NCBI RefSeq assembly: GCF_011764445.1
Contig: NZ_BLPG01000001.1
Location: forward strand, 6,279,001-6,343,000
Direction of reading: 5' to 3'
Origin: Phytohabitans rumicis
GTDB taxonomy: Bacteria; Actinomycetota; Actinomycetes; Mycobacteriales; Micromonosporaceae
DNA: 64,000 nt
This document shows positions 33,185 through 41,401 of this stretch, piece after piece; the first letter of the stretch is position 1; each line of letters begins with the position of its first letter. The position numbers and the translations under genes are program-made. The notes under the pieces are model-generated. The model searched no databases, was not told the DNA's origin, and saw only the letters and a list, made by a program, of their open reading frames with translations.

Positions 33185-33378
33185 ACGCCGAGCAGCGGCG
33201 CCGGGGGCGCAAGATCCGCCAAGTCCTCCGGCTGGACCGGGCCTGGAGGGCCGAGGGCAAGGTGGAGGGCCGGACCGAGAACGCGCTGGCATGGCGGATG
33301 GGCCAGGCGCACCGGATGGGCGTGGGCGCCGACATGGAGCGGGCGCGGCGTCGGGCCTCCCGCAAGGCGGGTAAGTGA
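33181..33378 (+). CDS. Small basic protein
   Basis: 65 residues, strongly basic (RRRGRKIRQVLRLDRAW, MERARRRASRKAGK), no cysteines or membrane helix. It could bind nucleic acid. The GTG start overlaps the previous stop and its own stop overlaps the next ATG. Confidence 0.55.
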   Translation: MNAEQRRRGRKIRQVLRLDRAWRAEGKVEGRTENALAWRMGQAHRMGVGADMERARRRASRKAGK

Positions 33379-33788
33379 TGGCCGAGTCGCTGAGCCTGCC
33401 GGTCGAGGTGTGCGTCTACCGGGACGGCGATCCGCTCGTCCCGGCGTTCATCCACCTCCTGCACCCCAACGAGCGGTGCAGCGACGTCATACGCCTGAAT
33501 GTGCTCGGCCTCGGGCCGCTGAACACCGTCGACGTGAACCTCCAGTGGGACGGAGAGGTCACCCCGGGGTGGTGGGGGTTCCGGGTCATGCTCGCGGACA
33601 ACACCGGCGGGTGGGTGGGCCTCAACCGGCCGGGTCTGCTCCACACCCAGCCGTCCGACGTGCCGACCGTAGTGACCTTCGTGCCGGCGACCCGGACCAG
33701 GTTCGAGGACCCGGTCTACGGCGGGGTGCTGGCCCTGCTGCTGCGGACCCAGGACCGCTACCGGCCCCTGCCGGACGGTGATGCGTGA
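33378..33788 (+). CDS. Hypothetical beta-rich protein
   Basis: 136 residues, predicted beta-rich (VEVCVYRDGDPLVPAFIHLL, FRVMLADNTGGWVGLNRPG). No recognised family. It starts in a TGATG overlap. Confidence 0.55.
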   Translation: MAESLSLPVEVCVYRDGDPLVPAFIHLLHPNERCSDVIRLNVLGLGPLNTVDVNLQWDGEVTPGWWGFRVMLADNTGGWVGLNRPGLLHTQPSDVPTVVTFVPATRTRFEDPVYGGVLALLLRTQDRYRPLPDGDA

Positions 33789-34063
33789 TGGCCGAGCAGC
33801 TGCCGGTCGACGACGTCGACGAGGAGCAGTGCGATACGTGCGCCGATGGCGGCAGTGAATGCGGCGCGTGCGACGGCAGCGGGGAAAACGGCTACACCGA
33901 CTGCTGGGCGTGCGGCGGCTCGGGCTGGGCCATCCCGTCCCACTGCTGCGCGTGCGGTGGTTCGCCGTACTGCCAGTGCTGCCGGAAGTGCGGGGGCACC
34001 TACGTCGGCGCGTGCTCGTGTCCGATCGCGACCGAGGTGAACGGGGAGACCGTCTACATCTAG
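33788..34063 (+). CDS. DnaJ-type CxxCxGxG zinc-finger protein
   Basis: 91 residues with cysteine repeats resembling the DnaJ zinc-binding domain: CDTCADGG, CGACDGSG, CWACGGSG, CCACGGSP, CRKCGG. Two zinc sites are likely. No J domain. It ends the first early operon; role unknown. Confidence 0.65.
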   Translation: MAEQLPVDDVDEEQCDTCADGGSECGACDGSGENGYTDCWACGGSGWAIPSHCCACGGSPYCQCCRKCGGTYVGACSCPIATEVNGETVYI

Positions 34064-34163
34064 CACCGTGGCGGCCGTGATCTTGCCACCCCCGGGATGG
34101 TGAGCGCGGTTGCCCCTTGTGCGCGGCGGCGAAGCCGTCGCTCGTGTCGGTGGGGAGATACGG

Positions 34164-34194
34164 CGACGGGACCGACCAATGGTCGGTCCCGTCG
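34164..34194. terminator. Perfect 14-bp hairpin between early operon and rep
   Basis: Arms CGACGGGACCGACC and GGTCGGTCCCGTCG, loop AAT. It lies 100 bases after the early operon and about 400 bases before the Rep coding start. It could be a terminator for the early genes or the hairpin of a rolling-circle nick site. The rest of 34064-34265 shows no gene. Confidence 0.6.
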
Positions 34195-34265
34195 TCTGCT
34201 TCCCCGGTCTGGGTCGGCGGCGCCCCTTGTGAAGAGCACCGCCGAGTGTAGTGGACGGAGGGCAC

Positions 34266-34601
34266 ATGTCCGTTGAAGTCAACCTTCCCGAGGACGCCGT
34301 CGAGCTGTTGGCCCGATCCGGCCAAGGCCGGGCCTGGGACGTGATGGACGAACAGCAACGCGCCGCGGCGCGCGCGTTAGCACGTGACCACCTTCGCCGG
34401 GACTGGCCTGTCTTGCTGGCCACCCTCTCCGGGTTCTCGATCGGATGGTGGCACGAGGACGACGACCACCACGGGATCTTCGTGGCTCACCGGTGCGGCT
34501 GGCTCACCAAGCTGTTGGAAGGCGAGTACCTTGCCAACATCATCAACGGTCCGGTGGCCGAACACCGCAGGACCGGATGCGACGCCGGTAGCGCAACGTG
34601 A
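34266..34601 (+). CDS. Hypothetical protein upstream of rep
   Basis: 111 residues starting MSVEVNLPEDAVELLARSG with GGAGGG seven bases upstream. Contains SGFSIGWWHEDDDHHGIFVAHRCGW, rich in His/Asp. No recognised family. Its stop overlaps the GTG of rep. Confidence 0.6.
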   Translation: MSVEVNLPEDAVELLARSGQGRAWDVMDEQQRAAARALARDHLRRDWPVLLATLSGFSIGWWHEDDDHHGIFVAHRCGWLTKLLEGEYLANIINGPVAEHRRTGCDAGSAT

Positions 34602-35959
34602 CGCCGGCGGATGCGGAGCGTAGCGCGGGAGTGGATCACTCCGGCGCGGCGCCTGGGCTTGTTATATGTGCCAAAACACAGCGTCTTCGGACGACGGAAG
34701 TCGATGCGTCCCCGGGTGACGGCGAGTTTGAGCAGCTCACGCGCTTTTCCCACCGGTTCCCGTCGTCTCAGATGTTGGAAGCCGCGGCCGGGCTGTACGA
34801 GGCGCTGCCGTCGTGGGATGGGCATGAGGGTCCGCGGGCCCGGGTGACGATCGGGCCCGGGGCGGTCGGCGTGAAGCGGACCGACCTGGCCCGCCGGGAG
34901 CGCACCGCGGAGCGCGAGCAGCGGCGCCGGCGGAAGGTGGCCGACGAGCTTGCCGGGGAGCTGGAGCGCACCGGGGAGTTCCCGCCGGCGCCGATGCCCC
35001 GCCGGGAGATCACCGGGTGGTCGCGCAAGTCCAGGGCCAACATGGTCCGGGCGCTGTGCGAGCTGGACTACTTGCCGATGTTCACCAACCCGGCCGCTGT
35101 GCCGGCGATGGTGACGCTCACCTACCCCGGGGACTGGCTGACCGTGGCGCCGAACGGTAGGGCGGTCAAGCGGCATCTGGACGAGTTCTACCGGCGGTAC
35201 CGGGCCGCGTGGGGCACCGAGTTGCTCAGCGTCTGGAAACTCGAGTTTCAGCGGCGGGGGGCGCCGCACTTCCACATGCTGATGGTCCCGCCGCACGGGC
35301 GCGCGCACTCCCGCGCCGACGCGGCCGGCTCGGGCCTGCCGTTCAAGGCGTGGCTGTCGGTGGTGTGGGCGGACATCGTCAACCACCCCGACCCGATCGA
35401 GCACATGAACCACCTGGCGGCCGGGACCGGCGTCGACTACCAGGAAGGCGCGCGGCTGCAAGACCCCAAGCGCGCGGCGATCTACTTCACCAAGCACGGC
35501 AGCTTCTCGGCCAAGGAGTACCAAAACTGTGTCCCGGACGCGTGGACGGCGCCGGGCATGGGCCCGGGGCGGTTCTGGGGGTACCGGTACCTCGACCGGG
35601 TGGTGCGCGGTGTCGAGGTCTCCCCGCGTGACGCCCAGCTGATCGCCCGGACGATCCGGCGGTGGGCCCGCGCGCAGGGCACCACCCGCGAGGTCCGGGC
35701 GCCGCGGGTCCGGGGCGGCCGGGTGATCCCCGTCGCGCACGAGGTCGTCGGGCTGGCCGGCGCCCAGCTGGTCGCCTCGCGCGGGAAGGTGCGACATCGG
35801 CGGGTACGCCGGCGGGTCGAGAGGATGCGCGGCGGCGCCGGGTGGGTGTCCGTCAACGACGGCGCCGCGTTCGCCTCCCAGCTGGCTCGGTGGCTTGCCC
35901 AGATGCAGGCCCGCGCGAGGTCCACTGTGCTCGGTCTGATGGGTGACCGGGTGGCCTGA
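34598..35959 (+). CDS. rep: HUH-endonuclease rolling-circle replication initiator (Rep)
   Basis: 453 residues. Three motifs are in order: motif 1 MVTLTYP (171-177), motif 2 APHFHML with the metal-binding His224 and His226 (the HUH), and motif 3 YFTK with probable nicking Tyr296 and Lys299. The enzyme would nick the origin, attach to the 5' end, and start rolling-circle synthesis by host polymerase. A basic C-terminal part (RGKVRHRRVRRRVERMRGG) may bind DNA. The first 50 codons are less convincing, so the start could be farther in, e.g. near 34772. It is found with an SSB gene. Only one Tyr is in motif 3, as in plasmid and phage Y1 Reps. Confidence 0.85.
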   Translation: MTPADAERSAGVDHSGAAPGLVICAKTQRLRTTEVDASPGDGEFEQLTRFSHRFPSSQMLEAAAGLYEALPSWDGHEGPRARVTIGPGAVGVKRTDLARRERTAEREQRRRRKVADELAGELERTGEFPPAPMPRREITGWSRKSRANMVRALCELDYLPMFTNPAAVPAMVTLTYPGDWLTVAPNGRAVKRHLDEFYRRYRAAWGTELLSVWKLEFQRRGAPHFHMLMVPPHGRAHSRADAAGSGLPFKAWLSVVWADIVNHPDPIEHMNHLAAGTGVDYQEGARLQDPKRAAIYFTKHGSFSAKEYQNCVPDAWTAPGMGPGRFWGYRYLDRVVRGVEVSPRDAQLIARTIRRWARAQGTTREVRAPRVRGGRVIPVAHEVVGLAGAQLVASRGKVRHRRVRRRVERMRGGAGWVSVNDGAAFASQLARWLAQMQARARSTVLGLMGDRVA

Positions 35960-36183
35960 TGGGTAGACGCCTGTGCATGTTCGGGGGCTGCCTGGCGCGT
36001 GCGGAGTTCGCGTTCGATCCGAATCTCGGTGTGGCTCCACCCGAGGTCACATGGTGGTGCGCGGCGCACGTCGGGGAGGGCCTGGCCCTCGCGTTCGCCA
36101 AGCAGCGTCAGCGCGGTGATCGATGGATCAGTCTGAATATCGAGCCGATCGCCCTACCGGGCAGGCCCCGAGCGAGGAAATGA
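35959..36183 (+). CDS. Small cysteine-containing protein after rep
   Basis: 74 residues with CMFGGCLARAEFAFD and WWCAAHVGEGLALAFAK, possibly a zinc site. The ATG overlaps the rep stop (TGATG). No family recognised. Confidence 0.55.
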   Translation: MGRRLCMFGGCLARAEFAFDPNLGVAPPEVTWWCAAHVGEGLALAFAKQRQRGDRWISLNIEPIALPGRPRARK

Positions 36184-36452
36184 TGGATGTCAATTATATA
36201 ACTCGGGCTGAGCACGACGTGCTGCGCCGGCACGTAGACGAGCTGGCGGCCGCGGTGATCACGCTGGGGCGCCTAGTCGTGGACATGTCCTCTCCACAAG
36301 GGACGGTTGTCCCTAGACGTGGCACCGTGACCGATGCTGTGGCCGCGCTGCTCGCGGAGCACCCGGACATGTCCGTCGAGGACCTGGTCGAGGCGACCGG
36401 CGGGAGCCTTCGGCACGTGCGCCGGGTGGTCAGGGAGCTGCGTCCTCGGTGA
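36180..36452 (+). CDS. Putative HTH DNA-binding protein
   Basis: 90 residues; an N-terminal helix (HDVLRRHVDELAAAVITLGRL) and a C-terminal helix-turn-helix (AVAALLAEHPDMSVEDLVEATGGSLRHVRRVVRELR). It overlaps the previous gene by one codon step and the 3' end of the convergent GntR gene by 23 bases. Confidence 0.6.
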   Translation: MMDVNYITRAEHDVLRRHVDELAAAVITLGRLVVDMSSPQGTVVPRRGTVTDAVAALLAEHPDMSVEDLVEATGGSLRHVRRVVRELRPR

Positions 36453-36699
36453 CGTAGAGGTGCTTGCCCTGACGGCCGACCACCAGGCCCTCGAACATCA
36501 ACTCTCGGATGGCTCGCTGCATGGTGGTGATGCCGACGCTGTAGAGCGCGGCCAGTTCGCGGTACGTGGGCAGGGGCTCGCCGCGCTTGTATTCGCCACC
36601 CTCGATTCGGGTGCGAAGGTCCGCGGCGATCTCCCGATAGCCCATCGGGATCGGCATGGGTGTCTCCGGTGCTTCCGTTCGGCACCCCAATGTGATCAT
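36430..36699 (-). CDS. GntR-family short regulator
   Basis: 89 residues containing only the winged helix of the GntR family: YREIAADLRTRIEGGEYKRGEPLPTYRELAALYSVGITTMQRAIRELMFEGLVVGRQGKHLYV. The effector domain is absent, as in plasmid-type Kor repressors. GGAGGT precedes the ATG. The divergent gap to 36939 carries repeated TACCAATG boxes and a promoter on the other strand, so it may control the following operon and itself. Confidence 0.8.
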   Translation of the reverse strand: MITLGCRTEAPETPMPIPMGYREIAADLRTRIEGGEYKRGEPLPTYRELAALYSVGITTMQRAIRELMFEGLVVGRQGKHLYVTEDAAP

Positions 36700-36717
36700 G
36701 TCGCTACCTCCAGTTCA

Positions 36718-36754
36718 ATACCAATGTTGACTCTGGTACCAATGGCACTAAAGT
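36718..36754 (+). promoter_or_regulatory. Promoter with repeated TACCAATG boxes
   Basis: TTGACT (36727-36732), 16-base spacer, TAAAGT (36749-36754), reading rightward. Two copies of (A/G)TACCAATG at 36718-36726 and 36736-36744 flank and fill the spacer, 18 bases apart, on the same face of the helix. Probable target of the GntR regulator. The remainder of 36755-36938 shows no gene. Confidence 0.55.
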
Positions 36755-36938
36755 TGGGTGCGCGCAGTGCTGCCGGTCTCCGTTCGGCAATGGGGGTCAA
36801 CGCGCTGCGTATGCCCGGTGTCCTGACACTGCCGCCGGGCCTCCCCGCCGGGACGAGCGCGGATCCTCGACACCGCCACAAGCGGATCGTGTGCCCGACC
36901 GCGCTCGTCTCGGTCCCCCGAATCGAGAAGGGCACTCG

Positions 36939-37121
36939 ATGGGTGAGGAACGCGAGCTGACTGCGGCCGAGCTGGTCGAAGAGCTGGTCATCAACGCGTG
37001 GGCGATCTACAACGACCACGCGCCCGTCGACGGGCAGTGCCCGGTGTGCAAGGTGCCGACGCTCTGCGAGGCGCGCGCCGGGTCGATCAAGTACCTGCGG
37101 TCCAAGGCGCTGATTGACTGA
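36939..37121 (+). CDS. Small CxxC protein
   Basis: 60 residues: an acidic helix (EERELTAAELVEELVINAWA) followed by QCPVCKVPTLCEARAG, a possible zinc site common in small actinophage proteins. AAGGG lies about eight bases before the ATG. Confidence 0.6.
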   Translation: MGEERELTAAELVEELVINAWAIYNDHAPVDGQCPVCKVPTLCEARAGSIKYLRSKALID

Positions 37122-37334
37122 CTAGCCGGCCTGCCGCGCGGCCGTCTGCGCGGTGACGATCCGCTGCACGTGGCCCGCCGACAGCCCGGTGTGCCGCGCG
37201 ATCGCGCGGATCGGCATGTCTTCCCGGTCGGCCTCGTCGATCTCCGCGTCGCGCGCGTCGACGTCGGTTTCCCAGACCTTGCGTGACTCGCGCGCCGCTG
37301 CGGCGAGGCGCCGCAATCGTTCCGGTGTTGCCAT
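37122..37334 (-). CDS. Small HTH regulator
   Basis: 70 residues from ATG 37334; a TTG at 37352 is possible. A charged helix (RLRRLAAAARESRKVWETDV) precedes a helix-turn-helix (MPIRAIARHTGLSAGHVQRIV). It is divergent from the morphogenesis operon across a palindrome, so it may control late genes. Confidence 0.65.
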   Translation of the reverse strand: MATPERLRRLAAAARESRKVWETDVDARDAEIDEADREDMPIRAIARHTGLSAGHVQRIVTAQTAARQAG

Positions 37335-37360
37335 CGGGTACGACACCCCCAACCAGGACC

Positions 37361-37378
37361 TATGCGCGTTCGCGCATA
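37361..37378. promoter_or_regulatory. Palindrome TATGCGCG-TT-CGCGCATA before the late genes
   Basis: A perfect 8-bp inverted repeat with a two-base centre, in the gap between the divergent small HTH gene and the first morphogenesis gene (ATG 37397). A partial match, TTCGCATA, recurs at 39503-39510 upstream of the small membrane genes and capsid gene. Candidate operator for the small HTH regulator. Confidence 0.45.
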
Positions 37379-37396
37379 TGACGTACGGTACAGGCC

Positions 37397-38167
37397 ATGG
37401 CCGAGCCGTTGAAGGTCCGCGGGACGTGCCCGAAGTGTCACCGCGTGGTCGACGCGACGGCGCCCAAGGGCCGGGCGACCTGGCGGGGCACCTGCCCTAG
37501 GCGGGGCTGTGACGGGGTGGTGCTGGCCAGGCGGATCAAGGACGACGCGCCGGCGACCCCGCCCGCCGGCGAGAGCGCGCCGGCGCCGTCGACGTCGGCG
37601 AAGAGGACGCCGCGGAAGGTGGTCAAGGGTGGATACCAGCGACGTTCCGGTCCCGCTGAGCCTGCTGCCGGGCTTCCGCCCGCCGGCGAGCCTCCGGCTG
37701 GACCCCCGCTGCCGGAGGCGACGGACGACCCGACGGCGCCGGCGACGGAGCCAAGCCGGGAAAGCCTGCCCGATCGGCCACCCCGGAAACTGGGCGGCAC
37801 GGGTACCCATACGCGCACCTCTTCGGCTGGTGACGTCCCGAAGCCGGATGCCGCGGCGACCGCGCGGGTGGTGGCCGGGCTGCTCGGCCTGGTCGCGGCC
37901 GGCGTCGCCGGGCTGGTGCTGTGGACGCGCCGGCGGCAGCTGCGCCGGCCGACATCGGAGCAGCTGGACGACATCGCCGAGCCGCTCGCCGCGATCGCGA
38001 TGCGGCACCTACCGGTCGAGTTCCTGTCCAAGGACCTGGTCGACGGGCTCGCGGCCGGGTCGGCGGTCGGCGCGTACCTGACCGATGGGCCCCTGCTGAC
38101 GCACCCCGACGTCGACCCCGGCGTCCCGGCCGACCTTCCCACCGATCCGGAACAGGAGATCCGATGA
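37397..38167 (+). CDS. Zinc-ribbon, proline-rich, single-pass membrane protein
   Basis: 256 residues. The N-terminal ribbon has CPKCHRVV and CPRRGCDG, followed by a long Pro/Ala-rich region, one membrane helix near residues 155-177 ([19 protein letters not shown]) and an acidic C-terminal domain. It is the first gene of the presumed virion operon, so it may be a membrane protein of the particle or an assembly factor. This is inference from context only. Confidence 0.6.
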   Translation: MAEPLKVRGTCPKCHRVVDATAPKGRATWRGTCPRRGCDGVVLARRIKDDAPATPPAGESAPAPSTSAKRTPRKVVKGGYQRRSGPAEPAAGLPPAGEPPAGPPLPEATDDPTAPATEPSRESLPDRPPRKLGGTGTHTRTSSAGDVPKPDAAATARVVAGLLGLVAAGVAGLVLWTRRRQLRRPTSEQLDDIAEPLAAIAMRHLPVEFLSKDLVDGLAAGSAVGAYLTDGPLLTHPDVDPGVPADLPTDPEQEIR

Positions 38168-38505
38168 TCCCCAGGCTCGCTCAGGCGCTCCGCTCGACCA
38201 AGTTCGATCTCATGCTGGCGGTAGCGTGCATCTCGCTCGGGATCGGCCTGATCCAGCAGCTGACCGAAAAGCACACGGACGAGCTCGGCGCGCTCGACGA
38301 GCAGATCGCCGACCGGCGGCTCACCCTCGCGTCGATCGAGGACCGGCTGGCCCGGGCCCGGGAGAAGGAAGCGCTCGCGGACTATCCGGCGCAGGTCGAT
38401 GTCGACCCGCTGCACCGCGGCGAGCCCGTCGACAAGCTGCCCGCCCCGCACCCGGTGTCCGGGGTGCGCGTCGACGTCGACGAGCTGGACCGCGCCGAAG
38501 CGTGA
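38164..38505 (+). CDS. Membrane-anchored coiled-coil protein
   Basis: 113 residues: one N-terminal membrane helix ([18 protein letters not shown], 16-33) then a heptad-rich stretch ([32 protein letters not shown]) and an acidic tail. It lies directly before the packaging ATPase gene and might help anchor it to the virion membrane. Confidence 0.6.
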   Translation: MIPRLAQALRSTKFDLMLAVACISLGIGLIQQLTEKHTDELGALDEQIADRRLTLASIEDRLARAREKEALADYPAQVDVDPLHRGEPVDKLPAPHPVSGVRVDVDELDRAEA

Positions 38506-39281
38506 GCAGCTTCGACAAGCACGGCTACATCGACACCTCACGCGGGCTGATCGTGGGGTGTTTCGGCAAGAAGCGGTCCGGCAAGTCGGTGATGGGCCTG
38601 CTGATCTTCCGCACCTACCCGTACGACCGGATCGTGATCGACGCCGCGGCGGACGACGGCCCGTGGGGACCCGACGTCGAGGAACTGCATGGCACCGTCG
38701 ACGAGCTGCCCCGCGCGTGGCCGGAGCACCTGCGCAAGGAGGGCCCGGACGGGCGACCGGCGCCGATGACGCTGCGCTACGTGTACGACCCGGGCTCGCC
38801 GACCGCGCTGGAGGACAACGACGCGGTCGTGGGCCTGGCGCTCAGCCACGGGAAGAAGACCGGGCACTGCGCGCTGCTGGTGCACGAGGTCGGCGTCCTG
38901 GCGCCGGCCAACCGGACCCCGGCTCACACCCGCCGGGCCCTGATGCACAACCGGCACCACAACCTGACGATGATCCTGTGCGGGCCGCGGCCGATGAACA
39001 TCGACCCGCTGGTGCTCGCGCAGTGCGACCTGGTCTACGGGTTCCGGCTGCCGAACCCGCACGACCGGCGCCGGGTCGCCGAGACGATCGGCTGGCCACC
39101 GGACGAGTTCGACGCGGCGAACAAGGCGCTCAAGGCGAACGAGTATCTGCGGTACGACGACAACCAGGACCCGCCGGACAGCGAAGACGAGCGCGACCTA
39201 CGGCTCGTGCACTTCCCGCCGTTGCCGCTCGACGTCGTGACCGAGACGACCCGCTGGGCGAAGGGCGGCGCGGGCCGCTAG
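38502..39281 (+). CDS. Packaging ATPase candidate (FtsK/HerA superfamily, A32/P9-like)
   Basis: 259 residues. Walker A GKKRSGKS (22-29), a Walker B-like [12 protein letters not shown] (122-133, Glu after hydrophobics) and a conserved [20 protein letters not shown] segment with downstream Arg, the arrangement of the short ATPases that fill internal-membrane viruses with DNA. It is far shorter than conjugative FtsK/TraB pumps (usually above 400 residues) and lacks membrane helices. Four genes further on lies the candidate capsid gene. GTG overlaps the previous stop. Confidence 0.75.
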   Translation: MSSFDKHGYIDTSRGLIVGCFGKKRSGKSVMGLLIFRTYPYDRIVIDAAADDGPWGPDVEELHGTVDELPRAWPEHLRKEGPDGRPAPMTLRYVYDPGSPTALEDNDAVVGLALSHGKKTGHCALLVHEVGVLAPANRTPAHTRRALMHNRHHNLTMILCGPRPMNIDPLVLAQCDLVYGFRLPNPHDRRRVAETIGWPPDEFDAANKALKANEYLRYDDNQDPPDSEDERDLRLVHFPPLPLDVVTETTRWAKGGAGR

Positions 39282-39487
39282 ATCTCGCCGGCCTCGCGCA
39301 GCACGGTGGCCTGCCACCGGTCGAGGCGGTCGGTGGTGATCGACCCGGCGCCCAGGCATACCGGGCAGAACGGGTTCGCGGGGTTCCCGCAGCGTTCGGC
39401 CGGGCACATGTGCCGGACCCCGTCGACGGCGGCGCCGTGGACATGCTGGTCCAGGACCAGGGAGTTGTCGTTACCGTGCCGTAGCAT
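39278..39487 (-). CDS. Small zinc-binding protein on the opposite strand
   Basis: 69 residues; Cys-rich [23 protein letters not shown]. It overlaps the end of the ATPase gene by four bases and is divergent from the next small membrane gene. The CxxC spacing supports a real zinc-ribbon-like protein, but it may be spurious. Confidence 0.5.
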   Translation of the reverse strand: MLRHGNDNSLVLDQHVHGAAVDGVRHMCPAERCGNPANPFCPVCLGAGSITTDRLDRWQATVLREAGEI

Positions 39488-39525
39488 GCTCACATAGCGA
39501 TGTTCGCATAGGTCGGGAGTGAGCG

Positions 39526-39615
39526 ATGAGAGGCAAGTCCATCGTGGTCACCGTGGTCGTGGCGCTGGCCGTGGTGATCGGCTACGACTACTTCAAGCAG
39601 CGCCAGGGCGGCTAG
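39526..39615 (+). CDS. 29-residue single-helix membrane protein
   Basis: MRGKSIVVTVVVALAVVIGY then a short polar tail. GGGAG precedes the ATG by about eight bases. It is the first of a run of mini membrane proteins around the capsid gene. Confidence 0.6.
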   Translation: MRGKSIVVTVVVALAVVIGYDYFKQRQGG

Positions 39616-39617
39616 CG

Positions 39618-39773
39618 ATGCTCGGGCGGAAGGCGTTGTTCTGGGCCGCGGTCGGTGGCGTGTCGCTCCTGACCCACTTCGGGCTGGAGCTGGTCGCGCG
39701 CAAGGTGCCATCCAAGGGGCTCGCGCGCTTCGCCGAGTTCATCCACTGCGGTCCCGGAAACGGAGGTAACTAA
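39618..39773 (+). CDS. 51-residue membrane protein
   Basis: One hydrophobic helix (ALFWAAVGGVSLLTHFGLEL) and a basic/glycine-rich tail ending GPGNGGN. It lies just before the capsid gene; GGAGG within its last codons serves the next gene. Confidence 0.58.
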   Translation: MLGRKALFWAAVGGVSLLTHFGLELVARKVPSKGLARFAEFIHCGPGNGGN

Positions 39774-39776
39774 CCC

Positions 39777-40967
39777 ATGGTCGCTGCGACCCTTACCCCG
39801 TCGGCGCCGCTGATTCAGGGTGTGTCCAGCCCTGAGGTGATCGTCGACCCGGGGGCGTTCTACGCCGCGACGCGCCGTCTGCGGTTCCCGATGCGCAGCC
39901 TGACGGCGATCGCCGGGCTCGGCTCGACCGACTCGACGCAGCTGCGCCAGACCGGCATCGTGGGCATGCTCGAAGTCCGGATCAAGGGCACGCTGACGTT
40001 CGGCGGCACCATCACCGGCACGAGCATGACCCACGAGTGGCCGTTCAACCTGGTGCGTGCGTTCCGGCTGTCGGCGAACGGTCAGTCGAACCTGATCTCC
40101 GCGCGCGGCCTGATGGTCCGGGCGCTGGAGTACGTCACCAACCCGAAGATCGACGACACCGGCATCGCGGCGACGTTCGGGTCGACCGCGGTCACCACCG
40201 GCTCGCTCAAGATGCCCGCGGACGACTGGGGCACCTCGGGCGTCAACTCGCTCAACCCGGGCGCGACCGTGGCCGCTACCGGCGCGTACACGGTGGACGT
40301 CACGTACTTCATCCCGGTCTTCGCCGAGCCGGTCACGCTGATCGGCGCGGTCTACGCCCAGTCGTCGGCGACGAACCTGTCCCTCGACATCGACTGGAAC
40401 ACGCAGGCGGCGCTGCTCACCCTGGGCGGCTCGGCCACGCTCGCGTCGGCGCTGTCCTACAAGGTCACCGGCGTGGCGTTTTCGATCCCGCAGGTGGGCG
40501 GCCGGTTCGTGGTGCCGGACCTGTCGCAGTTCCACCAGATCGCCGAGTTCCGGCAGGGCGGTCTGGCCCAGGGCCTCAACGAGCCCCTGCTACCGGGTAC
40601 GGGCGTCGGTCGCAAGCTGCTGCGGCTGGGGTTCAACGTCTACAGCGGATCGACGCCGGCGCCGCTCGCGCTCAACGACACGAATTACTCGACGGTCGGT
40701 TGGGCGTACGGCGGCAACGACGTCCCGGAAAGCTACGCGGCCGGCGGCGACCTGAGGGCGCACAACTTCCGGGGGTCCGGGGTCGACCTGGGCGGCAACT
40801 GGGGCATCGGCATGTGGGATTTCGCGTCCCAGTTCGCGCTGCGGGACGTCGTCGACGAGGGCATGACCTCGGACCTGCGCGTGCAGATCGGCCTGGTCAG
40901 CTCGCCCACGTCGGGGTTCGCGCAGATCTTCCAGGAGACCCTGTTCGCGGCGCCGGTCGGCGCGTGA
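39777..40967 (+). CDS. Major capsid protein candidate, double-jelly-roll type
   Basis: 396 residues, almost entirely predicted beta-strand, without signal peptide or membrane helix. Two segments recall DJR capsids: HEWPFNLVRAFRLSANGQS (86-104), the P-N-L-(I/V)-R and N-G pattern of the first barrel, and FIPVFAEPVTLIGAVYAQ then SLDIDWN (178-210) in the second. The start has GGAGG about ten bases upstream. The length is close to tectivirus P3 (about 395) and somewhat above the corticovirus P2 (about 270). It lies near a packaging ATPase. Fold assignment is from sequence pattern only. Confidence 0.68.
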   Translation: MVAATLTPSAPLIQGVSSPEVIVDPGAFYAATRRLRFPMRSLTAIAGLGSTDSTQLRQTGIVGMLEVRIKGTLTFGGTITGTSMTHEWPFNLVRAFRLSANGQSNLISARGLMVRALEYVTNPKIDDTGIAATFGSTAVTTGSLKMPADDWGTSGVNSLNPGATVAATGAYTVDVTYFIPVFAEPVTLIGAVYAQSSATNLSLDIDWNTQAALLTLGGSATLASALSYKVTGVAFSIPQVGGRFVVPDLSQFHQIAEFRQGGLAQGLNEPLLPGTGVGRKLLRLGFNVYSGSTPAPLALNDTNYSTVGWAYGGNDVPESYAAGGDLRAHNFRGSGVDLGGNWGIGMWDFASQFALRDVVDEGMTSDLRVQIGLVSSPTSGFAQIFQETLFAAPVGA

Positions 40968-40977
40968 AGGAGGCGGC

Positions 40978-41391
40978 ATGAGCACCACGAAGAAGCCGGC
41001 GCTGGGGCGCCAGGTCGTCGCCCTGGTCGACCCGGACGAGCACGACGGCCGGGAGGAGCTGGTGGCCACGGTCACCGGCCTGAACAAGGACGGCACGGTC
41101 AACCTGCTCGGGTTCCCCGACGAGGCCGGCCAGACCGTCGTGGAGCTGCGCGGCGCGCGTCTGTGCGCCGATCGGTCGGCGGCCGAAAAGGCGCTGGGCG
41201 AACATCTGGACGACCTTCCCCGACGCCCAGGTGAGCCCGACCCGACCGCGCTGCGCGTCGCCCGGTGGGTGCCCGTCGCCTACTGGCCGGACGACCCGAC
41301 CGGCGCCGCGATCGCGACGCTCACGGCCGAGTTGGCCAAGGTGAAGTCCGACGTGGCGGCGCTGGCCAAGGCTGCCAAGCCGGCTAGCTGA
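40978..41391 (+). CDS. Hypothetical protein after the capsid gene
   Basis: 137 residues, soluble, with a small beta-rich N-terminal half (QVVALVDPDEHDGREELVAT) and a helical C-terminus (LTAELAKVKSDVAALAKAA). Strong GGAGGCGGC start context. Possibly a virion or assembly protein by position. Confidence 0.6.
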   Translation: MSTTKKPALGRQVVALVDPDEHDGREELVATVTGLNKDGTVNLLGFPDEAGQTVVELRGARLCADRSAAEKALGEHLDDLPRRPGEPDPTALRVARWVPVAYWPDDPTGAAIATLTAELAKVKSDVAALAKAAKPAS

Positions 41392-41401
41392 GGGGCGCCC
41401 G

